Of a DNA stretch of 64,000 nt, positions 44,585 through 55,100 are shown piece by piece (positions within the stretch are counted from its first letter, which is position 1; every line of letters starts with the position of its first letter). Source of the stretch: Epithemia pelagica (Eukaryota > Bacillariophyta > Bacillariophyceae > Surirellales > Surirellaceae); NCBI GenBank assembly GCA_946965045.2, contig OX337236.1, forward strand, positions 3,224,001-3,288,000. The letters are read 5' to 3'. The position numbers were made by a program, and so were the translations under genes. The notes below the pieces were generated by a model. It did not search any database. It saw only the letters and a program-made list of their open reading frames with translations, and was not told where the DNA came from.

Positions 44585-44854
44585 CACACATGACATCCCA
44601 CCACCCAATCATCTACAATACAAACCAACCACTCACACATACACAAGTGATTATGATAGCGTCTGTGGAAACCTTGCGAGTCCAGAGTGAGTGAGTGAGT
44701 GTGGATTCATAGTCTTTTTTAGTATTATATCAAGGATCCTAACGCAACCTTGGTAGAGTAGTAGATGGTCCTTCGTATTCGTAGTGTGAATGTGCGTGTG
44801 TGTGAGTGTGTATTTATAGTCTTTTTTAGTACTATATCAAGGATTCTAACGCAA
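44585..44854. repeat. End of unit A with two copies of a roughly 105 bp repeat, at the duplication junction
   Basis: The sequence around TATCAAGGATCCTAACGCAACC ends near 44751 and recurs, slightly changed, ending near 44856, exactly where unit B begins. Unit B's own end (near 60900) carries it once. Confidence 0.75.
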
Positions 44855-45200
44855 CCAACGGTCCTTGTCAGGCAGTGACATTGGTTCCGAAGACGAAAAG
44901 GAGGAAGCGACGGCGAAACAAGAAGAGAAACGACCAACCACATACAAGACTACTTTGAAACGGCCAAGTTATCCCCGCTCTCTGTCAGGATTAAATGACG
45001 ACAACAACCAAGAACAACGACCGGTGGACGAGCAACCAGAGAAGGACAAAGAATCGAAACCGACGCTTTCAATTTCCGAACGACGTCAAAACTACCAGCG
45101 TTCGTTGTCCGGTAGTCGTTTGGTAGACGAAGACAAGCAAGATGGAAAAGCTTCTGATTCGAAATCCAATATTACAACGCATGAAGAGCAAACGGGCTCA

Positions 45201-48200
45201 ATGACAATTGCGCAACGTCGGAAGAACTACACCCGTTCCCTGTCTGGAGGTCGCCTTGTCGAAGATTTAGAAGAGGGGACAACCACCAATGATGCTGAGC
45301 TGTCCCATAGACCACAAGAATCGATCCAGAAAACAGCAGTTGGTGATTCAGACAGCAAAGCTCCAAGCGCATGGCAAGGTGTTTTGAGTAGTGTCAAGCG
45401 GACCTTGTCGCCGCAACGAGCAAGCCGACAGGAGCCGACAGTGCCCACGCACAAGACAGCAGTGACGGAGAATGCACACTCTGGAATTCAAAAGAAGAAG
45501 ATGATGTTGGGTTCCAAACATTCATCCATGCCGGACCTCCAGTCTGACGAAAAGCATCCCATTTCCGAGCCGGTGGAAGGTGAAGGACATCAACAGACCA
45601 AATCAGGACGGCCCTGGCCATCGAGGATGCAGCGGAAAAGTCAAACTGCAGCCCAATCTGTACGGGAACTTGTTACAGCTCACCAGCAACAGCAGTCAGA
45701 CACACAGACTGGTCCTCAAGAAGATTCCAGGTTTGTGTCTCCTCCACGACGACCAAAACAGTCGGAACAACCACTAACAGCCGCCTCCTCACCAAGACGT
45801 AGATCACAAACAGCTGGAGACGGAGGAGGTCCTCCAGTACCCTCGAAGCGTTTGGCCAAAGCTGGAGCGTTTCTTCGTCGGGCATGGTCACCCAACAAAC
45901 GCAGCAACAGCCAAAAATCTCTTGACCTGGATCATGAACCCCCGGCTGGTCTTGCATCTGGACATCAATATGAAACCAATAAAACCAACACGAGCGTTGC
46001 CAATCCAGTTTCGTTTGAAAAAGAAGATACAAATCGGGTGACAGAAGGAGAGTCTGGTGAAGGAGAAAATGACGTTCCAGACCAAAAGGAGGATTATGGC
46101 TCACGAGGTGGTTCCAAAGTCATGAAGAGCCCTTTCCATACTTTTTCGCTCAAGAAACGGCAGGAGCGAGCAAGATCCCTTTCACCAAACAAACGATCTC
46201 TATCGTTTCGCAGCAGAAAGAAGAATGCCGCAACAGAGGCGGCACCCGAAGGAGATTCTGTCAAAACTGAACAGGAGTCGAAAGAGGACCAAAAGGAGGA
46301 ACAGAAACAAGAGCAACCAAATAAATTACCACCGTATCTTTTCAAAAGGAATCAAGCAGAAGAGACCGTGACTAAGATATCGCCCGAGGACGTCGTAGAA
46401 GCCAACCCGAATCAATCTCGTGGCGATGGTGCTCCGGGGCTACGTGGCAAGCTAAACCGAAGAGATTCCTTGCAACGTTTTAACTCACTTTCAAGACTCA
46501 GTATTACAGACGAACCAAAGAAGGGGAAGTCCCTCTTGTCATCACAGTCTGTCATTGATCCAGGGCCAAGTGAACACGAAGATGAAAAACCAAAAACGGC
46601 CCCACCTGCGGCACCCGTTTCCAACAAGATACCAAAAATGGTCAAATCGCTGCAGTCTGGTTGCTTCATGGCGGGAGAGCATGTACCTGGTATCCTACGA
46701 GACTGCCTGAGTTTCATTCAAGGCAAAGGGAAAGGTAGTGATCCTAACATTGACAAGACAGAGCTCCAGTTGCAGCTTGGCCAATCCAATTCAGCTGTCT
46801 TTTCAATAATCACCATGATGAATCGTTGTGAAGATGATGCTGTGGTACAAGAATTATGTTGCGCCATAATACAGGAGCTTTGTCGTGTTCATGATACGAA
46901 TCGATCTCGTGTCACCACCGAGGGCGGTTTACAAGCTGTGTTGGTGGCATTGCTGAAACATGAACATTCCATGGAGGTTCAAATCAATGGCTTGGCGGCA
47001 ATGGCGACTCTGGCTCTCAATGAAGGGAACCGCGATTTGATTCCCGAAATGAGACGATTGGATGTTTTGAAAACGTGCATGGAAGCCTATGTCATGAATA
47101 TTTCGGTTCAAACGGAAGCTTGTCGAATTATTACAGCCTTGACCACAGATCATGCCAAAAACTCCAAGGCCATGGGTGCCCTCCGTCTCGGCAAGGCCAT
47201 TGTGGGTCTCATGTTTGCCCATCCTGAGGCGGGAGAATTACAGGAGCAGGCCTGTGTGGCTATTCGTGCCATGACAGCCAACGATGACATGAATCATGCA
47301 TCTCTTTTATCTGCCGATGTTTTGGAAGCCGTCTTGACTGCCATGAAAACGTTTGACGAGAATTTGACTTTGCAGGCAGCGGCCTGTGGTGTCTTGTGGA
47401 ACTTGACATCCTTTCATGGAACGGTAGAGGCCATTCAAGCGTACGACAGCAGTCGGGGGAGTAGCCGCAATGACAATTGCATTCGCATCTTGTTGCTAAC
47501 CTTGCGAGCGCATGACTTGGACCCGGCGGTGCAAGAAGCTGGGTGTGGAACTCTCAAGCATTTGACCGAGCGACACGAAGCACAAAAGTTGCTGACGGGT
47601 CAGGCCGGTGTGTTGGTCGTTCCGACCATTCTCAATGCCATGCGGCAACATCAGTCGGTCAAGGGTGTGCAAACACAGGGTTGTGGGGCCTTGTGTAACT
47701 TGGCCATGGTGGAGGAACACAAGGGACCCATTCTCAATGCTGGAGGCATTAGCATGATTATCGGGGCCATGCGAGAATTGCAAGACAGTATTGAAGTCCA
47801 AAAACAAGGATGCCGAGCTCTCCGTACCCTGACAGCCACGAATGCACCCACCACGGGCAGTAGTCACCATGGAAATAGCAATCATAGTACAGGCACAAGT
47901 ACTAATAGTACATTGGGCAGTGGTGGCGATTCGTCGTCGCAAGCCAAAATATCCATTGCGGCCGCCGGTGGGATTGTGGTATTACTCAAGGCCATGGAAC
48001 GGTATGCCGACATTGTTGGTGTTCAAGTCTTGGCCTTGGGCGTACTGCAACAATTGTTGACGGTACCTCGCAATCGAGGCATTGTCTTGTCGAACGACGG
48101 TGTCCGTGTCTTGGAGCAGATTCGAGAATTGCATTGTCCCCGTCAAGTCCATGTCGACAAAGCGACGCGAGAAATTTTGCAATTGGTCCAAGGTGGTCCA

Positions 48201-48218
48201 GGAGAACCAGCTGAATAA
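45201..48218 (+). CDS. Giant armadillo-repeat gene, unit B: truncated N-terminus, intact C-terminal domain
   Basis: The reading frame is open from just after a TAA at 44847-44849. The first ATG is at 45201 (MTIAQRRKNYTRS), giving 1,005 aa. It contains the last QRSLSG-type module, the Arg/Ser-rich linker, and the whole armadillo domain, including CGTLKHLTERHEAQKLL, which is frameshifted in unit A. The rest of the domain (GALCNLAMVEEHKG, ILNAGGISMIIGAMREL, GGIVVLLKAMERYADIVGVQVLALGVLQQLL) runs intact to the TAA at 48216-48218. Whether it is transcribed is open: its upstream DNA is the 3' flank of the Ser/Arg-rich gene of unit A. Confidence 0.75.
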   Translation: MTIAQRRKNYTRSLSGGRLVEDLEEGTTTNDAELSHRPQESIQKTAVGDSDSKAPSAWQGVLSSVKRTLSPQRASRQEPTVPTHKTAVTENAHSGIQKKKMMLGSKHSSMPDLQSDEKHPISEPVEGEGHQQTKSGRPWPSRMQRKSQTAAQSVRELVTAHQQQQSDTQTGPQEDSRFVSPPRRPKQSEQPLTAASSPRRRSQTAGDGGGPPVPSKRLAKAGAFLRRAWSPNKRSNSQKSLDLDHEPPAGLASGHQYETNKTNTSVANPVSFEKEDTNRVTEGESGEGENDVPDQKEDYGSRGGSKVMKSPFHTFSLKKRQERARSLSPNKRSLSFRSRKKNAATEAAPEGDSVKTEQESKEDQKEEQKQEQPNKLPPYLFKRNQAEETVTKISPEDVVEANPNQSRGDGAPGLRGKLNRRDSLQRFNSLSRLSITDEPKKGKSLLSSQSVIDPGPSEHEDEKPKTAPPAAPVSNKIPKMVKSLQSGCFMAGEHVPGILRDCLSFIQGKGKGSDPNIDKTELQLQLGQSNSAVFSIITMMNRCEDDAVVQELCCAIIQELCRVHDTNRSRVTTEGGLQAVLVALLKHEHSMEVQINGLAAMATLALNEGNRDLIPEMRRLDVLKTCMEAYVMNISVQTEACRIITALTTDHAKNSKAMGALRLGKAIVGLMFAHPEAGELQEQACVAIRAMTANDDMNHASLLSADVLEAVLTAMKTFDENLTLQAAACGVLWNLTSFHGTVEAIQAYDSSRGSSRNDNCIRILLLTLRAHDLDPAVQEAGCGTLKHLTERHEAQKLLTGQAGVLVVPTILNAMRQHQSVKGVQTQGCGALCNLAMVEEHKGPILNAGGISMIIGAMRELQDSIEVQKQGCRALRTLTATNAPTTGSSHHGNSNHSTGTSTNSTLGSGGDSSSQAKISIAAAGGIVVLLKAMERYADIVGVQVLALGVLQQLLTVPRNRGIVLSNDGVRVLEQIRELHCPRQVHVDKATREILQLVQGGPGEPAE

Positions 48219-49082
48219 GCATCCTCCTATCAATATCATCATAATCTTGATTGTAGTTGGGCAGGTTTGGGGTGGGAGTCGTGTGTGGGGAGGAGATTCG
48301 CTCCAGCAAGAGACAAAAGGGACTAGAAACGCAACGAAACGAAATCAATGGGGACAGAGAAGGGGGCGATATACTGGGCGGATAGAGAGAGGGGGGATCT
48401 ACTATCCGATTTGAATTTCATGTAACTGTACCAGTATATAGTACTTAGGGTGTAGTAGAAACCAATGAGAGCCAACGTCCAATATCGTCTTGTGTCAAAC
48501 GGCTTGACTGACTTTCTCCGTCACTCCTCTCCACTACCTATAGTGCTTTCCAATCAACTGTTTTTTGGTTTCTTTTGGAACGACAATCCTCCACCAGCAT
48601 CGACCGACCAACGAGGGCACCCGTATCTTCAACCACAACAATCTCTCGTTGTTTTGTGGCACCGAGCATCAGTCTGGATGCCAAGTACATTCTGATACCG
48701 GAACTAAAAAAGACGAACAAACCACGACGAGAGTCACAACAGCAAGACCAACCAAACAACATTGTGTGGTCCGACATCAATGAGGCACGACACTGTCACA
48801 GACTGGTATTCTGGAGACGTATGGACTTTCCGGCACGAAAAAGCCGACGACGAGTGATTTCAACCAGGAACTATCGTAGACAGGTAGGGTCGTTTACTCC
48901 ATTGCTTCCACCAACAAGTATAATTCTGCACTAGAAGAGCTTGTGGACATTGTTCTACTAGGTATTATTAATTTGGTACAGAATGGATAGTGTGGTTTGT
49001 TTCGTTGGGGCAGGTTTTTCGGTAATCATGTTCAATTCGTAATCCATACTCCTCCAAACCTTGCACACTCTGTGCAAATTCA
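48219..49082. other. Spacer between convergent genes, unit B
   Basis: Near-identical to 35529-36400; lacks 10 bp near 48699. No supported gene. Confidence 0.5.
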
Positions 49083-50129
49083 TCAAATATTTGGAAAATG
49101 GATTGTTTCAAAGATGTGTAGGCGCTTTTCCAAAAAGTATTGAAAGTCCTCTGCCTCAAACGATGAACTCAGGGGCGCAAATTCTGTCGGCAATGTACAC
49201 ATGCGGCAACTCTGGTTCCGTTGCGTAAAGTAGGCGGCTAGAAAACCTTGTTGACCATGCCCCGATTCCATGGAATCTGGCTTACTGACATTGAAGCGGT
49301 GATCTTCCCAACGATGGACACTTAGTAGGACTTGGATGAAATCATCAAACAGTGCCTTGTTTGGTTCAATGACCATGGCACCACTGTTCCATTCTATATT
49401 GTCTTTGGCCTGAATGGCACAGGGAGCTGGATACTCAAACCAATGCATGATATTTCTTCGAATGAGAACATCTTGATCGAGTGCGATGAGTTTGTCGTAC
49501 TCGGTCAAATTGAACAGAAACAGCTTGTTAAACGTTCCGGCCCACAAGCCTTTGTTTACTTTTCCCAGCACATGGGTTTTGTCCACCACATGAATGTGCT
49601 CTGGTGGAAACCACTGCTGGAGGGCAGACCACAGCTTGGGATTCTCCTGGATAAACAAAGGATGCGTGACGGTCACAAGTGGAATGTTCATGCCAAACTT
49701 CTTCATTTGATTGCGAATGGAATAGATGCCGTACATGTTTTCTTCTTCATCGACAAAGGTTGCCACAGCATATCGTGGCACTTTGGCAACCTGATGGGTG
49801 GACGACAGGGCCTGTTGTTGGGGAATCAGGACGTGTGTCGTACTACAAGCCATGAACACTGCATTGAGCAGGGTAATGCCCAGAACTACCACTTGCACAG
49901 CTTGTCTCCAATGATTCATCATCCTGTCGCTCGCTTCGGAACAATCCAGATCACCAAGAATATCGAGTGCCAAACAAGAGAGTATTATAGGGATTCTTCT
50001 AATGTAGAATGGCGGTGGATACCAAATCGAATCTGCCGACGACGAGGGGGGATTCTTATTTTGTGAGAGCGGTACAAATCCCAATGAAGTATAAGTTTGC
50101 GGATGATGATGGCGTGCGCTATAAGTCAT
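49083..50129 (-). CDS. GT8-type glycosyltransferase, unit B
   Basis: 348 aa, about four amino-acid changes from the unit A copy (for example LITLDQD to LIALDQD next to the DQD motif, HRRED to HRWED, NQSRR to NQSCR). The catalytic DQD, EWNSGAMVIEPN and the membrane segment are retained, so both copies could be functional. The Copia element sits 83 bp upstream of its start codon (insertion at 50217), probably separating it from its promoter. Confidence 0.8.
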   Translation of the reverse strand: MTYSARHHHPQTYTSLGFVPLSQNKNPPSSSADSIWYPPPFYIRRIPIILSCLALDILGDLDCSEASDRMMNHWRQAVQVVVLGITLLNAVFMACSTTHVLIPQQQALSSTHQVAKVPRYAVATFVDEEENMYGIYSIRNQMKKFGMNIPLVTVTHPLFIQENPKLWSALQQWFPPEHIHVVDKTHVLGKVNKGLWAGTFNKLFLFNLTEYDKLIALDQDVLIRRNIMHWFEYPAPCAIQAKDNIEWNSGAMVIEPNKALFDDFIQVLLSVHRWEDHRFNVSKPDSMESGHGQQGFLAAYFTQRNQSCRMCTLPTEFAPLSSSFEAEDFQYFLEKRLHIFETIHFPNI

Positions 50130-50212
50130 GCAGGCCGAGACAACTTTCCTAAGTAATTATCGCATTCATCAGGCATACTCGCCAATTCCTTGGAGGACAA
50201 TAGCAACAGCTT

Positions 50213-50217
50213 CCGGG
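50213..50217. repeat. Target duplication CCGGG of the Copia element (second copy at 58538-58542)
   Basis: CCGGG directly flanks both LTRs and occurs once at the empty site in unit A (37533-37537). Confidence 0.92.
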
Positions 50218-50975
50218 TGTTAGGATTCTCACCGAAAACTAGGTGGCGAAACCTACAACTCATCGAATGATGCTAGTATTTTATGGCATCCGATGACATT
50301 TTCCTAAAAGTGAGAAAAGAATGTCGGCATGCTCGCGAAACTATAAATTTGGCCACGGCATGCTCGCAGCGCACGCGTTATCGGCGACCGCTCGGATATT
50401 AACTATGGCCCAACACGTGCGCGCCCAAAACTATCAAGTGCGCGCCTCTACTATCCGAGTACGCGCATCCACGATTCGACCTAACGGTCTATGTAATCAA
50501 AGCACGAATCACGATCACGCGAGACCATATCTCTGTTCCCACAAATCCAAGAATGCAAACAGCAACGCGCCCAGGACAAGACTTATACCACGACAAAGCA
50601 AGAGCTGTTGCATCCCATACATGTTATCCATCACCCTATACATTCAATATACACCAATGCCGGTCTACTCCAACCAGTGAGGACCTATCACACCAGATCC
50701 ATGGCCGTATTCAAGAGCCAGGACTTCGGCACCGTCAACCACCTTAGTTAGTAATCGTCTCACAATCATTAATATCACCATTTTAACACTCATCTTAAGA
50801 CTTACCTCTTATCAGTGGACCGACTGCCCCCACCCACGGCGGACTTCGACTTGCAACTCTTCTCTGACCCGTGGAGGATTGTTGTATCGGTTGGTGATTC
50901 GATTGTCGGCTCAGCGAGCCTTTTACCTATCCACACTATCTGTCTAACCCCTGTTGAATCGAGAGAAGTTTATCA
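50218..50975 (+). repeat. Copia 5' LTR (758 bp)
   Basis: Starts TGTTAGGATT and ends TTTATCA. A TATA-like CTATAAATTT at 50341-50350 may be its promoter. No difference from 57780-58537 was noticed. Confidence 0.92.
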
Positions 50976-51013
50976 GATTAACAGTCTCATCGTTTATTTC
51001 CGAGAAGCTTTCG

Positions 51014-51769
51014 ATGTCTCACGACGATTCCAACCTCTCTATTCGACACATCTTTCATTCCTTCCAACAAAGCGGGGAGGAACTCCATCCACCCGTGGCC
51101 CATCCGGGCGAGCCCTTGATTGAAACTCCGAAACCGACCCCGACTCAGGCCAGTGCTCCGAATCCCTTCCAGACCCCGGACCAAGTGGTCCAGCCTCCTT
51201 CGATCCCGACTCAACCTTCGACTCCGCCTCGCCGTTTGAACCCTACTCGCACCCGACGTACGAGCCGTCTTCTTACTGCGCATATCCGACACTTCCGCGA
51301 GCCGACTGAGTCGACTACCGACCCCGACGTGATCCGTTCCACAACCGAACGCGAGATCGATTTCCAGTCCGTCCAACCCGTGACTGACCTTGAGGACATC
51401 CAACGACTTCTCGACCTCTTGAACCAGTGCTCGAGACGCCGTTTCATTGTCCAAGCCCTGTTGGGCAACCCTGTGGAACCCATCCGTATTCGATTCATCT
51501 CCTTTGAACGTCCAACCAACTACTTCCACACCATCTGGATCGTCAACTCGACGACGAATCCGCTACCTACCCCGACTACTCGTCTCGACGAGTACGTCTC
51601 CTTTGTTCACGAGATCCATCTCTGCCAGGATTTCCGTGCGACTATCTACCCTCTCTTCACTCAACACGTGAACCACTTGTTGGAAGACGACGACGTTGAA
51701 GAACTAGCCACTACAGTGACCGATTCCGCATCTCGTCTTCAGTACCGAGCCGAAAGTGACCAAGAATAA
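51014..51769 (+). CDS. Extra ORF between 5' LTR and gag-pol of the Copia element
   Basis: ATG at 51014 (MSHDDSNLS), 251 aa, stop at 51767-51769. The N-terminal half is Pro/Thr/Arg-rich (PTPTQASAPNPFQTPDQ, RRLNPTRTRRTSRLL). The C-terminal half looks folded (DIQRLLDLLNQCSRRRFIVQ, IRIRFISFERPTNYFHTIW, DFRATIYPLFTQHVNHLLEDDD). No zinc knuckle and no family recognised. Copia elements normally have only gag-pol, so this is an added gene; it could be a Gag-like or accessory protein. It is intact, which suggests the element keeps it under selection. Confidence 0.65.
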   Translation: MSHDDSNLSIRHIFHSFQQSGEELHPPVAHPGEPLIETPKPTPTQASAPNPFQTPDQVVQPPSIPTQPSTPPRRLNPTRTRRTSRLLTAHIRHFREPTESTTDPDVIRSTTEREIDFQSVQPVTDLEDIQRLLDLLNQCSRRRFIVQALLGNPVEPIRIRFISFERPTNYFHTIWIVNSTTNPLPTPTTRLDEYVSFVHEIHLCQDFRATIYPLFTQHVNHLLEDDDVEELATTVTDSASRLQYRAESDQE

Positions 51770-52103
51770 GTAACTTTACGTAGTTTCTACACCAAACCAG
51801 ACACAAGACCGAGTTCCGTCCAAGACTTAAACTCAACGCACATCCGGGTACCCTTGGTCGCACAACACGCCACACATTCCCGTCAAATCGCGAAAATTCG
51901 GCGAAAATTTGTTGAAACTCGGCGAAAATTTGTCGGAATCAACGGAAATTTCCAGGAGTCGCACATCACAACACACATCCGGGTATCACATACGTGGTAC
52001 ATACGTGGCACACGTGGTACATCCGGGTTCACATCACATCACACATTAAATAAACCACATCACACCGCACATTAAATAAACATCGAACCAACCAAATAAC
52101 ATC
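51770..52103. other. Leader between the Copia ORFs, with short repeats
   Basis: GCGAAAATTTGT-type units repeat at 51890-51952, and ACGTGG/CACATCCGGG units repeat at 51960-52030. No coding frame. Confidence 0.6.
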
Positions 52104-55100
52104 ATGGAAGCGACACCTCCCAAGACACCGTTTACTCCTCCTGAGGACAAGTCAAGTCATATAACCGACCAAGATCTCTTCGACCATATAACTAAAGGCA
52201 TCTTTGGTTGTAATGATGAACGAGCCCAATCACTTCAAAAGTGGATGCGACATCATGGTTTTGAACATATCCTTCATGTCCTCGACCATGTTGCAACTGA
52301 TCCTGAGGAGACACTCAAGGATCTCATGCAATACAAGGTTGGAAAGCAAGTCAACGACCTACAGACAAGTACAAGATTACAACTCAAACTAATGGCATAT
52401 TGGTTACTACAACAACGGCAACTCCAACATGGAAAACTACCCCGTGCTACATGGATGAACCTCACGAGGGACCAATATGACGATTGGAGGATCAACACCG
52501 ACTTTACCAAGTCTGGTATGAACCAAGACCCAGTTTCTCCTCTGAAATCACCTGCACACTCCGTATCATCCCGATCTCCCACTACATCCTCTACAACATC
52601 TCAATCCATGTTAGATCTCTCTGCTTTCAAGAAAGGAACCAAAAGAGATGCAACAGCATTTGAATCATTCAAAGACGAACGATACTTTGATTCGTTTTGG
52701 CGTGTATTCAAATCAACTGCGAAAGCACAAGGATTGTCGAATGTTCTTGATTTCAATTACAAGGTACCCAAGGATGACGAATGCGCAGAGTTACTTTTCC
52801 GAGAACAACAAGTCTTTGTCTATTCTGTACTTGTACGTATTATCCAAACCGACCAAGGAAGAGCATACGTTCGAGAACATGAACATGATGAAGATGCAAG
52901 AGCCGTCTTGAAGAAACTCCATGTTCTACACACTGAATCTGATCTCGCTAAGCGAGAAGTGTTACGCCTAACAAGCTACATTTCGAATCTTCGACTGGAT
53001 GACTCTTGGCGTGGTACAACTCGTCAGTTTCTCCTACATTTCCAAGAACAGCTACGACTTCTGGATAACCTTGTACCACTGTCGGATCGTATCCATGACC
53101 ATACAAGGATGACCTTCCTTATGCAAGCTGTTGAAAAAGTACCTGATTTAAGACGAGTCAAGATCTTGGATAACGTTGTCAACACAAAATCTGGAGCCAA
53201 GTCTCTCTGTTATCAATCATATTTCCGCCTACTTCTTGATGCTGCTTTTGACCATGACCAAGCTACCCGAACTTCTGCGTCTAACCGTCGTCGTCATGTA
53301 AAGCAACATGAATTTCAGTTGGATGAACCTTTTGAACCAATGGAGCCCCCTGACTACCAGATCAACAACACAAATATCCAATCCGAAAAGTCCCCAACTT
53401 CGTCGAAAATCAGCCTTCCAAGAGATGTATGGTTTAAACTCTCTGAAGAGGATCGGCAAATCATTGTCGACTTCAATAAATCCGTCCAAGATTCCCCGAC
53501 AACTCCACGCAAGGTCCAAACACATTCTCTTGACATTGATCCTGAACCGGACCCTGATCCTGATGCCAACAACGTTGGTGATACCCATCAAGATGCACCA
53601 GAACAAGATCCATTCGATACATCCTCTGATCCGGTTACCCAGTTCGTACACCAGGCTATTGCATCGACAGATATCAATCATCCAGCATCTGACCTCAGCA
53701 ACATCTTGTCAACTTCTACGACAAAGTCAAGTCCTAAAGTCAAGTTCAAGTCTTCTGCCGACCACAAGCAAAAGGTTCATATGTCACGGTATCTATTCTC
53801 CCGCAAATCCACCTTTTCTGGTAATCAACTCATCGATCGAGGTGCCAATGGAGGCCTTGCAGGATCTGACATGCGCATCCTTGCCAAAACCGGACGTCAT
53901 ATTACCATCGTAGGTATTGACAATCATGAATTGACTGGCCTTCCAGTTGTTACCTGTGCTGCCAAGTTTGATACAAGTGATGGACCCATTATTGGTATCT
54001 TCAATGAGTATGCCCACTATGGAAAGGGTTTATCTATCCATGCCCCAGCGCAATTTGAACATTTCGGCCTATCTGTCGACGAACGATCCGTCAAGGTTGA
54101 TGGCAAACAACGCATTACTACCCTTGATGGACGTGCATTGCCCTTACGAATCAAGGATGGCCTTGCATACATTCAATCTCTGGGAATCCCTTCTGATGAC
54201 GATATGGATAAATATCCGCATATTGTGTTCACTTCACCCCATATCTGGGATCCTTCTGTACTTGACCATACCCATCCAGACCCCCATCAAGACCCTGCAT
54301 CGAACTGGACATCTGTGGAGACTGATGGTAGTATGGAAACGTACCCCTATGACCAATATGGGGAGTATACCGATCGCGTTGTATGCACTTTGAATCTCCT
54401 CCTTGATCTCCCATATGATCATGGCCCCGATACACCTTCCTTCTTTTCCATCTATGCTGATCAAGATGGCAACGACCCCACACTTCATGCGTCTGTCCAC
54501 AAGCTCTACAAGGAACAATACGACTGGAAGAAATTTCGCCCTTTCTTTGGATGGCAATCGGAAGATGTAATCGCAGATACGTTCAAGCATACAACTCGTC
54601 ATGGACACATTTCCTTTGACCAGGATACCTTGAAGAAACATTTTAAGGCCCGGAATCCTATCCTTAACCTACCACGACGGCATGAACCCGTTGCCACTGA
54701 CTCCATCTTCTCCGACACCCCGGCTGTTAACCATGGTGGCAAGATTGCTCAGATTTTTGTTGGTCGTGATACTTTGGTTACTGACATTTATGGTATCAAG
54801 TCTACCAAGCAATTCGTCAATACCCTCCAGGATAACATTCGTACACGTGGTGTCATGGAGTCTTTGATCAGTGATGGTGGTTCGTCACTTATTTCCCACA
54901 AGGTCAAGGATATTCTTCGCACCCTTCTGATTGGTGAATACCGTTCCGAGCCCTATCATCAACACCAGAACAAAGCTGAGAACCGCTACCAGACCGTTAA
55001 GCGTATGACCAACGCTATCATGAATGCCTCTGGTTGCCCTGCTTCTGCATGGTTACTTTGTTTAGAATATGTGTGTGACCTCCTCAATCACACTTCCTCT

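Larger units (their letters stand above)
32167..44854. repeat. Segmental duplication, unit A
   Basis: Unit A matches unit B (44855 to about 60950) in order and direction. Leaving out the 4.8 kb insertion at 39593-44430, it is about 7.85 kb long. It begins inside the giant gene at CCAACGGTCC (32167) and ends in the 3' flank of the Ser/Arg-rich gene. Differences between units are sparse point changes and short indels, for example 10 bp near 36010 and about 19 bp near 38310 that are absent from unit B. Confidence 0.9.

Noticed and set aside
50321-50680. 119-codon ORF in the Copia LTR
   Set aside because: Occurs identically in both LTRs and shows no domain; LTR sequence read by chance.
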